Positions 11,134 through 18,330 of a stretch of 64,000 nt of DNA are shown in pieces. How positions within the stretch are numbered: the stretch's first letter is position 1; each line of letters opens with the position of its first letter. Origin of the DNA: Yinghuangia soli (GTDB lineage Bacteria; Actinomycetota; Actinomycetes; Streptomycetales; Streptomycetaceae). The DNA lies in contig NZ_JAKFHA010000012.1 in NCBI RefSeq assembly GCF_021502675.1, forward strand, positions 62,001 through 126,000, in the 5' to 3' direction. The translations under genes and the position numbers were made by a program. The notes under the pieces are model-generated. The model did no database searches, was not told where the DNA came from, and saw only the letters and a list, made by a program, of their open reading frames with translations.

Positions 11134-12339
11134 ATGGCAGCACTCCGGCAGCAGCTGACACGCTGCGGACCGCAGTTCGGCGGGGCCGTCCTCGGTCTGC
11201 TCGCCGTGGTGGAGACGCTGAACCGGATGGGCAGCGGCATGGCGCTCGACGACCCCGAGTCCCGGCCTTTCCTGCTGATCCTCGCGCTGCTGACCACCGT
11301 CCCGATCGCGCTGCTGCCCGCCTACCCGACCGCGGTCGGGGTGCTCGTCACCGCCGCTGCGGTGCTCTCGCTGCTGCCGTTCCGGGTGCTGACCGTGCCC
11401 GGCCTGGCCGCCCAGCTGATCGTCCTGTACCACCTCGGCCGGCACAGCTCGCGGCTCTTCGCGCTGGCCCCTTTGCCGGTGTTCGGGGCGTACGCGCTGG
11501 CCGCCTCCGGGGACATCGACCAGGCCGAGCGGACCTATGCGGTGATGGTCGCCCTGCTCGCCTTCGGCGCGGTCGCGGCCGGGCTGTCCCGGCGCGTCCG
11601 CACCGAGGCCCAGGTGCACAGCGCGGCGGCGCAGGCCGTCGCCGACACCATGTACGAGCACGCCGCCCGCGGCGAACGCGCCCGCATCGCCCGCGAACTC
11701 CACGACGTCGTCGCGCACCACATCTCGATGATCGCGGTCCAGGCCGAGACCGCCCGCTTCACCACGGCCGGCATGCCGCCCGAGGGCGCCAAGCGCCTGC
11801 TGGCCATCGGCGACACCGCCCGCGCGGCACTGACCGAGATGCGCAGGCTGCTCGGCGTCCTGCGCGAGGACGCGGGCACCACCGGCGGCCGCAAGCCGCA
11901 ACCCGCCCTGCAGCAGCTCGTCGACCTCGTCGACGAAGCCCGGGAAGCCTCCGGCACGGCCACCCGGCTGATCGTGCGCGGCGACATCGTGCCGCTCGAC
12001 CCGGGTATCGAACTCACCGCGTACCGCATCGTCCAAGAAGCCCTCACCAACGCGCGCCGGCATGCTCCGGGCGCCGCGGTCGACGTCGAATTGCACTACA
12101 CCGGCGGCGCGCTCGCGCTGCGGATCCGCGACAACGGGCCGGGCCCGCGGCGGACCGCCGCGACGGGCACGGCGGCCGCGGCAACCGGGACGGCCGGAGA
12201 GGTCGCGGCCGGGCACGGCTTGGTCGGCATGCGCGAGCGGGCCGCGATGGTCGGCGGGGAACTGCACGTGGGGGAGGCGGTCGGCGGGGGATTCATCATC
12301 GACGTACGCCTGCCCGTCCCGGACGCGGAGACGGCATGA
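11134..12339 (+). CDS. sensor histidine kinase (HisKA_3 / NarL partner type)
   Basis: 401 aa. Five or six TM helices without an extracytoplasmic sensor domain (about 14-150), then the dimerisation box ERARIARELHDVVAHHISMI with phospho-acceptor His190, an N-box ALTNARRHAPG, a G1 box DNGPGP and GHGLVGMRERAAMVGG. This is the DesK-like class that reads membrane state or bound drug through its TM helices. ATG 11134 is set by the strong purine-rich site upstream. Its TGA overlaps an ATG that opens the repeat ladder before the response regulator. Confidence 0.93.
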   Translation: MAALRQQLTRCGPQFGGAVLGLLAVVETLNRMGSGMALDDPESRPFLLILALLTTVPIALLPAYPTAVGVLVTAAAVLSLLPFRVLTVPGLAAQLIVLYHLGRHSSRLFALAPLPVFGAYALAASGDIDQAERTYAVMVALLAFGAVAAGLSRRVRTEAQVHSAAAQAVADTMYEHAARGERARIARELHDVVAHHISMIAVQAETARFTTAGMPPEGAKRLLAIGDTARAALTEMRRLLGVLREDAGTTGGRKPQPALQQLVDLVDEAREASGTATRLIVRGDIVPLDPGIELTAYRIVQEALTNARRHAPGAAVDVELHYTGGALALRIRDNGPGPRRTAATGTAAAATGTAGEVAAGHGLVGMRERAAMVGGELHVGEAVGGGFIIDVRLPVPDAETA

Positions 12340-12425
12340 CCGGGGAGCCCGCAAGACAGGGAAGGCCGCATGACAGGCAGGCCCCTATGACAGGCAAGTC
12401 CGTATGACGGGAGAGTCCGCATGAC
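12336..12425 (+). repeat. 17-bp tandem repeat forming a ladder of mini-cistrons
   Basis: Six 17-bp units begin at 12336, 12353, 12370, 12387, 12404 and 12421. Five of them begin ATGAC; the second has AAGAC. The first ATGA carries the kinase stop and the last ATG is the response-regulator start. From 12370 on, each unit reads ATG plus five codons and then a TGA that overlaps the next-but-one phase of the array; the 12404 unit (M-T-G-E-S-A-stop) ends exactly on the regulator ATG. Each unit also carries a GGGAG- or GGCAG-like Shine-Dalgarno. Confidence 0.85.
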
Positions 12426-13182
12426 CGCACCGGGCCCGGCGGAACCGGGGGTCATCAAGGTCGTCGTGGTCGACGACCACGAGGTGGTGCGCGCCGGGTT
12501 CGCCGGACTGCTCGCCACCCAGCCGGACTTCCGCGTCGTCGGCACCGCCGCGGACGGCGCCGAGGCGGTACGCGTGTGCGCCGCGGAGCAGCCCGACGTG
12601 GTGCTGATGGACGTCCGCATGCCCGGCATGGACGGCATCGAGGCCACCGGCCGCATCGTGGCCGGCCAGGAGCAACGGGATCAGCGCCGGGATCAGCATC
12701 GGGATCAGCACCGGCAGCAGCAGCCGTCCGCGGACGGACCGCGGATCCTCATCCTCACCACGTTCGACCTCGACGAGCACGTCTACGACGCGCTGGCCGC
12801 GGGCGCCAGCGGCTTCCTGCTCAAGGACGTCACCGCCGAGCGGCTGTTCGATGCGGTACGCGTGGTCGCCTCCGGCGAGGCGCTGCTCGCCCCGACCGTC
12901 ACCCGGCGCCTGATCGGCGAGTTCGCCCGGATGCGCCCCAAGCCGGCCGCGACCGCGACGCCGATGGCCGCACTCACCCCGCGTGAGACGGAAGTCCTGC
13001 GGCTCATCGCGGGCGGCATGTCCAATCCGGAGATCGCCGGACGGCTGCTGGTCAGCGAGGAGACGGTCAAGACGCACGTGAGCCGCGTGCTGGCCAAACT
13101 CGGCCTGCGGGACCGCACCCAGGCGGTGGTCGCCGCGTACGAGTCGGGCCTGGTCGTCCCCGGAACCGGCCCGGCCTCCTGA
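12421..13182 (+). CDS. NarL/LuxR-type response regulator with a repeat insertion in the receiver
   Basis: 253 aa. Receiver domain with acidic pair D18-D19, phospho-acceptor D64 (VLMDVRMPGMDG), T113/T114 and K135. LuxR helix-turn-helix at about 185-250 (LTPRETEVLRLIAGGMSNPEIA). Between D64 and the fourth beta strand lies a Gln/Arg/Asp/His-rich insertion (about 83-103) encoded by four 12-bp units at 12673-12720; the family is about 20 residues shorter here. Ribosome site GGGAG lies 7 nt upstream. Partner of the preceding kinase; likely target is the divergent ABC exporter. Confidence 0.93.
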   Translation: MTAPGPAEPGVIKVVVVDDHEVVRAGFAGLLATQPDFRVVGTAADGAEAVRVCAAEQPDVVLMDVRMPGMDGIEATGRIVAGQEQRDQRRDQHRDQHRQQQPSADGPRILILTTFDLDEHVYDALAAGASGFLLKDVTAERLFDAVRVVASGEALLAPTVTRRLIGEFARMRPKPAATATPMAALTPRETEVLRLIAGGMSNPEIAGRLLVSEETVKTHVSRVLAKLGLRDRTQAVVAAYESGLVVPGTGPAS

Positions 13183-13221
13183 CCCGTTCGCCGACCGGCG
13201 GCCCGACCGCGCTCCATGCCG

Positions 13222-13268
13222 TTGCAACCTCGGGCACCCGCGCCTAACCTGCGCTGACGCAGAGTCAG
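13222..13268 (+). promoter_or_regulatory. promoter and operator for the fusion dehydrogenase gene
   Basis: TTGCAA (13222-13227), a 17-nt spacer and TAACCT (13245-13250) form a good vegetative promoter. CTGACgcagaGTCAG (13254-13268) is a perfect 5+5 inverted repeat lying on the expected transcription start and is a candidate operator. Confidence 0.55.
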
Positions 13269-13299
13269 ATACGCCCGTCTGCCCGGCGGCGCAGCTCTG

Positions 13300-13345
13300 C
13301 TCGGCTCGGATCAGCTCGGCCCGGATCAGCTCGGATCAGCTCGGC
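13300..13345. repeat. 10-bp tandem repeat in a 5' leader
   Basis: About four imperfect units of CTCGGATCAG lie between the promoter and the start of the fusion dehydrogenase gene, so they would be transcribed in its leader. The function is unknown. Confidence 0.6.
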
Positions 13346-13364
13346 AAACGGAAAGGCGTGCCCC

Positions 13365-14705
13365 ATGCCTCAGGTCGCGGTCGTCGGCGTCGGGATGATC
13401 GGTTCGGGCGTGGCCCGGGCCCTGATCAAGGCCGGGTACGAGGTCGCCGTGCACGACGTGCGGCCCGAAGCCACCGCGGCGTTCGGCACCGCGGCCACCG
13501 TCGCCCCGACCCCGGCGTCCGCTGCCGCAGGCGCCGAGGCGCTGATCGTGGCCGTCTTCGACGACGCACAGGCCCGTGCCGCGCTGACCGGCCCCGACGG
13601 GGCGTTCGCCGCGCTGCCGACGGGCGCTGTGGTCCTCGTGCTCAGCACCGTGGCGGTCCCCACCCTCGCGGAACTCGCCGAGGACGCCGCGAAATACGGC
13701 GTCCACGTCGTCGACTGCGGCGTCACCGGCGGCCCGATGGCAGCCCTCGACGGCCGCCTCGTCTCGATGGTCGGCGGCACCGCGGAAGCAGTCGAGCGGG
13801 TACGCCCCGTCGTGGCCGCGTTCAGCTCGAAGGTCGTGCACATGGGCGGCCCGGGCACCGGCATGCAGGCGAAGCTGATTCGCAATCACATGCAGTACGG
13901 CATATGGGCGGTGGCCGCCGAAGCGGCCGGCGTCGCGGAGGCGGCGGGCATCGACGTCAGTCTCCTCAAGGAGATCGTCACCGCGGGCGACGAGCTGACC
14001 GGCGGCCCCACCGCGCTGATGGGTGTGCGGCCCGCCGACCCGGAACTGATGCGGGGCGCCGCCGCGATGGCCCGCAAGGACCTGCGCGCCTCGATCGCGC
14101 TGGCCGACGAAGTGGGCGCCGACGTGCCCATCGCGCGCCTGGCCGAGCCGGGCTACCACCGCGTCTTCGGCGTCGCCGACGCCTTGCCGGAGCCGACCGA
14201 GCCCGCGCCCGAGCCCGAACCCGCGCCCGAGTCTGAACCCACGACCGGCGCGGCCGGCCGGCACGACGAGGCAGCAGACGAAGCCGCCGAACTGCGCGCC
14301 CGCGGCCTGGCCATGATGTCCGCGGTCTACAGCCTGCCGATGAGCCTCGACGGTGCCAGTGGACCGTACGTCGACCTCACCGTCGACCACCTCTTCGGGA
14401 AGATCTGGACGCGCCCCGGACTCGACATCCGGCAGCGCCGCCTGCTCACCATCGGCGTGCTGGCCGCGCTCGGCAAGGACGAACTGATGGAGCTTCAGTT
14501 CAGCAGCGCCCTGGAACGCGGCGAACTCACCGGCGACCAGCTGCGCGAGGTGGTCGTGCACCTCGCGCACTACGTGGGCTGGCCGCTGACCGCGGGGCTC
14601 GGCGGGCTGGCCGAAAAGGTCGCCCGCAAGCACGAGCAAGCCGCGTCCGAGGCAGCCCGCACCCCCGGCGACACCTCAGGAGCTCCGGGCACCGCGAAGA
14701 GCTGA
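13365..14705 (+). CDS. NAD(P)-dependent 3-hydroxyacid dehydrogenase fused to a carboxymuconolactone-decarboxylase domain
   Basis: 446 aa, two domains. Residues 1-270 are a beta-hydroxyacid dehydrogenase (3-hydroxyisobutyrate dehydrogenase family): GVGMIGSG (8-15), VTGGPMAAL (substrate loop, 120-128) and catalytic Lys170 in GMQAKLIRNH. A Pro/Glu linker (about 275-295) leads to residues 306-430, a CMD domain (RQRRLLTIGVLAAL, ELREVVVHLAHYVGWP-like end). The CMD half lacks an obvious CxxC, so it is decarboxylase- or lactonase-like rather than AhpD-like. Start from an AAAGG site. The substrate cannot be told from sequence. Confidence 0.85.
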   Translation: MPQVAVVGVGMIGSGVARALIKAGYEVAVHDVRPEATAAFGTAATVAPTPASAAAGAEALIVAVFDDAQARAALTGPDGAFAALPTGAVVLVLSTVAVPTLAELAEDAAKYGVHVVDCGVTGGPMAALDGRLVSMVGGTAEAVERVRPVVAAFSSKVVHMGGPGTGMQAKLIRNHMQYGIWAVAAEAAGVAEAAGIDVSLLKEIVTAGDELTGGPTALMGVRPADPELMRGAAAMARKDLRASIALADEVGADVPIARLAEPGYHRVFGVADALPEPTEPAPEPEPAPESEPTTGAAGRHDEAADEAAELRARGLAMMSAVYSLPMSLDGASGPYVDLTVDHLFGKIWTRPGLDIRQRRLLTIGVLAALGKDELMELQFSSALERGELTGDQLREVVVHLAHYVGWPLTAGLGGLAEKVARKHEQAASEAARTPGDTSGAPGTAKS

Positions 14706-14733
14706 GCCCGCGGGGCCGGCGGCCGCCGCCGCG

Positions 14734-15627
14734 TCACGACGCGGGTTCCGCGGCCGCCGCCCCCGCTTCGCCGACCGGTGCCGCGACCGCCTTCTCCGCT
14801 GCCCGGCTGGTGCCCTCCCACGCCGCCCACGTCTCCATGCGCTTGCGCGAGACGTCGAACGCCAGGTCGTACACCATGCTGCCGAGCAGCAGGCGCAGCG
14901 GCGGCTCGTCGCTGTCCACCAGCTTCAGCAGCGCCTCGGCGGCCAGCCGCGGCTCGCTGTCCACCGAGCCTTCCGCCCACATCTTCTCCAGCTCGGCGCG
15001 CAGCGGGGCGTATGCCTCGAGCGGTGTCGCCGCCTTCATCGCCGTGTAGAGGTCGGTCCAGTAGCCGCCCGGCTGGACGATGCTGACCTTGACCCCGAAC
15101 TGCGCCGCCTCCATGGCCAGCGCCTCGCTCATGCCCTCCAGCGCGAACTTGCTCGCCGCGTACAGGCCGGAGAGCGGGAAGCCGGCCAGGCCGCCGATGC
15201 TCGATATCTGCACGATGTGGCCGGAGCCCTGGGCACGCAGGTACGGCATGACCGCCTGGCCTACCCACAGCGCGCCGAAGAAGTTGGTCTCCATCTGCGC
15301 GCGGGCCTCGGCCTCGGTGAACTCCTCGACCATGCCCATCGACAGCGTGCCCGCGTTGTTGACCACGACGTCGAGCCGGCCGAAGTGCGCCACAGCGGCC
15401 TCGACCGCCCGGGACACCGCCTCGCGGTCCGTCACGTCCAGGGTCAGCGGCAGGACGCGGCCCGGGTGGGCGGCGGCCAGCTCGTCCAGCGCGGCCGTGC
15501 TGCGCGCCGCCGCGGCGACCCGGTCGCCGGCGCCCAGCGCCGCCTCGGCGAACGCCCGGCCGAGACCGCGGCTGGCCCCGGTGATGAACCAGGTGCGGGG
15601 AGTGCGGCCGGCAGCGGTGGTCGTCAT
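14734..15627 (-). CDS. short-chain dehydrogenase/reductase
   Basis: 297 aa classical SDR: TGASRGLG at 16-23, NNAG at 90-93, catalytic Ser about 142-143 and YAASK at 156-160. The C-terminal extension of about 40 residues (to AEPAS) is longer than usual. ATG 15627 chosen for GGAG 9 nt upstream; an upstream in-frame ATG would add a Thr/Gly-rich tail with no homology. It is divergent from a TetR gene through a strong operator and is almost certainly its target. The substrate is unknown. Confidence 0.9.
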   Translation of the reverse strand: MTTTAAGRTPRTWFITGASRGLGRAFAEAALGAGDRVAAAARSTAALDELAAAHPGRVLPLTLDVTDREAVSRAVEAAVAHFGRLDVVVNNAGTLSMGMVEEFTEAEARAQMETNFFGALWVGQAVMPYLRAQGSGHIVQISSIGGLAGFPLSGLYAASKFALEGMSEALAMEAAQFGVKVSIVQPGGYWTDLYTAMKAATPLEAYAPLRAELEKMWAEGSVDSEPRLAAEALLKLVDSDEPPLRLLLGSMVYDLAFDVSRKRMETWAAWEGTSRAAEKAVAAPVGEAGAAAAEPAS

Positions 15628-15734
15628 GGGGACTCCTTCGGTGTGCACGGTGCTGGTGGTGTCGGTAGTGCCGGTACTGCTCGCAGGCCCCGTGGAGGCG
15701 CCGGCTTCCGGGATGTTCATGCGGACCCGATTCT

Positions 15735-15830
15735 CTAGACGAGACGTTGCGTCTTGCTTGCGGACTTCACTCTGCCGTGCCGATCCCCCGATGTCAAGAC
15801 GCAACGTCTCGTCTAGTTTTTCGCTAGCAT
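15735..15830. promoter_or_regulatory. TetR operator pair and promoter
   Basis: Two 22-bp sites, 15735-15756 and 15795-15816, are exact reverse complements of each other, 38 bp apart. Each contains its own dyad AGACGcaaCGTCT (or complement), so each can bind a dimer. TAGCAT (15825-15830) is a -10 placed 7 nt before the tetR ATG, with the right-hand site covering the -35 position. The left-hand site lies in the SDR promoter. One regulator would thus shut both genes. Confidence 0.8.
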
Positions 15831-15837
15831 CGACGGC

Positions 15838-16491
15838 ATGACCACGAAGACGCCCAACGCCGCCCGCCGCAGCGAGGCCTCCCGCCGCGCGATCCTCACC
15901 GCGGCCTTCGAGCTGGCCGGCGAGATCGGCTACGCGAAGCTGACCATCGAGGCCATCGCGGCCCGGGCCGGCGTCGGGAAGCAGACGATCTACCGCTGGT
16001 GGCCGTCCAAGGGCGCGGTGCTCTTCGACGCGTTCCTCATGCTCAGCGAAGGGCAGCTGCCCGCCGGTGTCGGGGACGGCGGCGAAGCCGAAGGCGAGGC
16101 CGCGGTCGGCGACACCGCAGCCGCACTGCCCGACACCGGCGACCTCGAAGCCGACCTCAAGGCGGTCCTGCGGGCCACCGTCGCGGAGTTGGCCGACCCG
16201 CGGTACGACCTCCCGCTCCGCGGCCTGACCAGCGAGATCATGCACGACGCCGACCTCGCCGCGCTCTACGCCGAGCGCCTCCACGAGCCGGTCCAGGAAA
16301 TGAAGCGCACCCGGCTGCGCGCCGCCCGGGCGGCCGGGCAGCTCGACCCCGATGTGGACCTCGACGTCGCGGTCGAACTCATGTGGGGACCGGTGCTCAG
16401 CCGCTGGCTCATGCGTACCGCGCCGCTCACCGAGGAGTTCGCCGACAGCGTCGTCGAAGCCGCACTGCGCGGACTCGCCCCGAAGGCCTGA
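15838..16491 (+). CDS. TetR/AcrR family regulator of the divergent SDR
   Basis: 217 aa. N-terminal helix-turn-helix about 15-62 (RRAILTAAFELAGEIGYAKL, ARAGVGKQTIYRWWPSKGAV), followed by a helical ligand domain and the VELMWGPVLSRWLM pattern of the TetR_C_11-like group. No Shine-Dalgarno; the -10 spacing predicts a leaderless message. It is likely autoregulated through the 22-bp sites upstream and regulates the SDR at 14734-15627. Confidence 0.9.
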   Translation: MTTKTPNAARRSEASRRAILTAAFELAGEIGYAKLTIEAIAARAGVGKQTIYRWWPSKGAVLFDAFLMLSEGQLPAGVGDGGEAEGEAAVGDTAAALPDTGDLEADLKAVLRATVAELADPRYDLPLRGLTSEIMHDADLAALYAERLHEPVQEMKRTRLRAARAAGQLDPDVDLDVAVELMWGPVLSRWLMRTAPLTEEFADSVVEAALRGLAPKA

Positions 16492-16642
16492 TCCGCACCG
16501 CCGCGGGGCGGTCGGCCCACTCCTGAAAGCCTCCTGACCTGCTGATATCACGCTGCGTATCGCTTCGACAGGCGGAACGTGACGGCCGGTGCCACAGTGA
16601 AAGGGAGTCCAGCCCCATGGACTTCCCAAGGAGGAACACACC

Positions 16643-16840
16643 ATGGCCAAGAACAAGGCCAAGCCGCACCTGCAGAACAAGAGCGCGCTGTTCACCGACG
16701 CCGCGGACCGCGGCCAGGAGGCCCGAGCGCAGGAGACGGACACGCTCGTCGCCGAGAACAACGAGGCGCAGCAGAACCGCCGTGCGAAGGGTCGCAAGCA
16801 GTCGCGCGGCAGTGACGGCCCCGGCCGCCGCCGCAGCTGA
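16643..16840 (+). CDS. small basic hydrophilic protein of unknown function
   Basis: 65 aa, Lys/Arg/Gln/Asn-rich, no hydrophobic core (opens MAKNKAKPHLQNKSALF, ends GPGRRRS). A very strong AAGGAGGA lies 9 nt upstream and a large hairpin follows the stop, so it looks like a highly translated monocistronic gene. The composition suggests an intrinsically disordered nucleic-acid-binding or stress protein, but that is inference only. I do not recognise a family. Confidence 0.7.
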   Translation: MAKNKAKPHLQNKSALFTDAADRGQEARAQETDTLVAENNEAQQNRRAKGRKQSRGSDGPGRRRS

Positions 16841-16851
16841 GCGACGGATCC

Positions 16852-16894
16852 CCGAGGCCCCGCCCACCGCACACCGCGGTGGCCGGGGCCTCGG
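16852..16894 (+). terminator. nested GC-rich hairpin terminator
   Basis: Perfect 11-bp outer stem (CCGAGGCCCCG, 16852-16862 with 16884-16894) encloses an inner stem CCACCGC/GCGGTGG. It begins 12 bp after the small-protein stop. There is no T-tract, as is common in actinomycetes. Confidence 0.7.
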
Positions 16895-17008
16895 CATGTC
16901 CGGGACCGGCCCCCCGGGGCGGCCGGACCACCCGGCACGTTCGCGCTCCGCGGCTGCGGGTAGGCCCTGAAGTGCGGGGGTCTGCTCGCACCGAACGAGG
17001 GTTGCGCC

Positions 17009-17578
17009 ATGACCAGGCACGAAAGGGCCGTCGAGGTCGCAGCGTCGCAGGACGACGTTTTCCGCCTCCTGGCCGATCGGCACCGCATGCACACGTACTT
17101 CCCGATGATCACGGCCGTCCGGGACCACGGGCCCGACTCGGTCACCATCACCACCGCGGACCGCGACGGGGTCAGCCGGGAGTCCCTCCTCCGCCTGTTC
17201 GCAGACGGCGACGAGATGCATATCGCCTGGGAATTGGACGACCCGCGGATCCGCGGCGAGATCGTGGTCGCGCCCGGACCGGACCTCGAGGGCTGGAACC
17301 ACTGCATCGTCAGCGCGATCGTCGACGACGAGCACTGGCCCGGAATCCCTGCCAGTGCCGAAGCGCGCACGGGCTACCTCCGCGCTCCCGGAGTCTTCGG
17401 CGGTACGCCGGGCCGCGAGGGCATGGCCCTCGGCCGGGCCGGCAGCGGCGGCGGCATGGCCGGCCCGACGACCCTGGTCGACCCGGTCACCGGCGACGTC
17501 ATCGTCCCCGGCGAAGCCCTCGAACGCGGCCTCGCACAACTACGCGACCACCTCTCCGCCCTCGCCCACCGCACCTGA
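17009..17578 (+). CDS. SRPBCC/START-type protein
   Basis: 189 aa. The N-terminal 100 residues fit a polyketide-cyclase/START barrel (ERAVEVAASQDDVFRLLADRHR, then alternating beta strands). The C-terminal part is Gly-rich with GRAGSGGGMAGPTTLVD and ends in a helix. No catalytic residues can be named. Ribosome site GAGGG about 8 nt before the ATG. It stands alone between two hairpins; the ligand is unknown. Confidence 0.65.
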   Translation: MTRHERAVEVAASQDDVFRLLADRHRMHTYFPMITAVRDHGPDSVTITTADRDGVSRESLLRLFADGDEMHIAWELDDPRIRGEIVVAPGPDLEGWNHCIVSAIVDDEHWPGIPASAEARTGYLRAPGVFGGTPGREGMALGRAGSGGGMAGPTTLVDPVTGDVIVPGEALERGLAQLRDHLSALAHRT

Positions 17579-17625
17579 TCAGGGGCAGCCCTGAAATCAC
17601 CAGGTCCGGGCAACCGGTCTGCATC

Positions 17626-17663
17626 CCTGGCCCGTCGTCCCAAGGACGGAACGACGGGCCAGG
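17626..17663 (+). terminator. 13-bp perfect hairpin between two rightward genes
   Basis: Arms 17626-17638 and 17651-17663 (CCTGGCCCGTCGT and its complement) with a 12-nt loop. It lies 48 bp after the START-domain gene and only 15 bp before the next start codon, so it may terminate the first transcript or fold in the leader of the second. Confidence 0.7.
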
Positions 17664-17678
17664 AATCCGGGGGGAACG

Positions 17679-18296
17679 ATGCGGGCAAGGAAGCGTGCCA
17701 TGGCGGCCGCAGGTGTCGCGGGGGCGGTGATCGCAGCCGTGCTGCCGGCGACCGCGGCCGCGACGGCGAACACGAGCGGCACCGCGCATGCGGGGGAGGC
17801 AGGTAGGCGCCCGGCCAGTGTGACCGTCGAACGCGGCCACGCGCTCGGCTGCCAGGGGAGCAGCGCGGGCGTCGAGGTCGCGGTCGAGCTCTACGAGAAC
17901 TCGGAATTCGGCACGCACGCAAGCGTGTTCGTGCAGTCCCCGGACGGCGCCTACCGCGGCGGGTACGGCCCGGGCGACACCGGGATCTTCCGGCACGGCC
18001 GGATCGCGGCAGCCGTCGCGCTGGAGCCGATGGGCGAACCGGGCGGCGCGGAGCCGGGTGCGACAGCGGCCCCACACTCCGCCGAAGCGGTCGTCACCGG
18101 GACCTATGTGCGCAGCGGACGGCCGACGCCCGTGCACGAAGTCATCGAGGACGCCGGGCAGACCATCGTCATCGACGGTCTGAACACGGCCCTGCGCACC
18201 GCCGCGACGGTCGCCGTCCTCGGCCGGACCATCCCGCTGACCTGCGACACGGCCTTCGCCTTCGACCTGCTCGTACGCAAGTACCCGATGCCGTAA
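17679..18296 (+). CDS. secreted protein of unknown function
   Basis: 205 aa. Sec signal peptide: MRARKRAM, hydrophobic AAAGVAGAVIAAVLPATAAA, likely cut near residue 27. The mature part is about 175 residues, Ala/Gly/Thr-rich, with two Cys (GCQGS and LTCDT) that could form a disulfide. No family recognised. A GGGGGAA ribosome site lies just after the preceding hairpin. Confidence 0.65.
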   Translation: MRARKRAMAAAGVAGAVIAAVLPATAAATANTSGTAHAGEAGRRPASVTVERGHALGCQGSSAGVEVAVELYENSEFGTHASVFVQSPDGAYRGGYGPGDTGIFRHGRIAAAVALEPMGEPGGAEPGATAAPHSAEAVVTGTYVRSGRPTPVHEVIEDAGQTIVIDGLNTALRTAATVAVLGRTIPLTCDTAFAFDLLVRKYPMP

Positions 18297-18330
18297 GCCG
18301 AACGGCGGGTCGCCGCGCCGGCAGCCTGCG

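Noticed and set aside
10876-12354. 492-codon minus-strand open frame opposite the histidine kinase
   Set aside because: The kinase on the plus strand has all catalytic boxes; the antisense translation has none.
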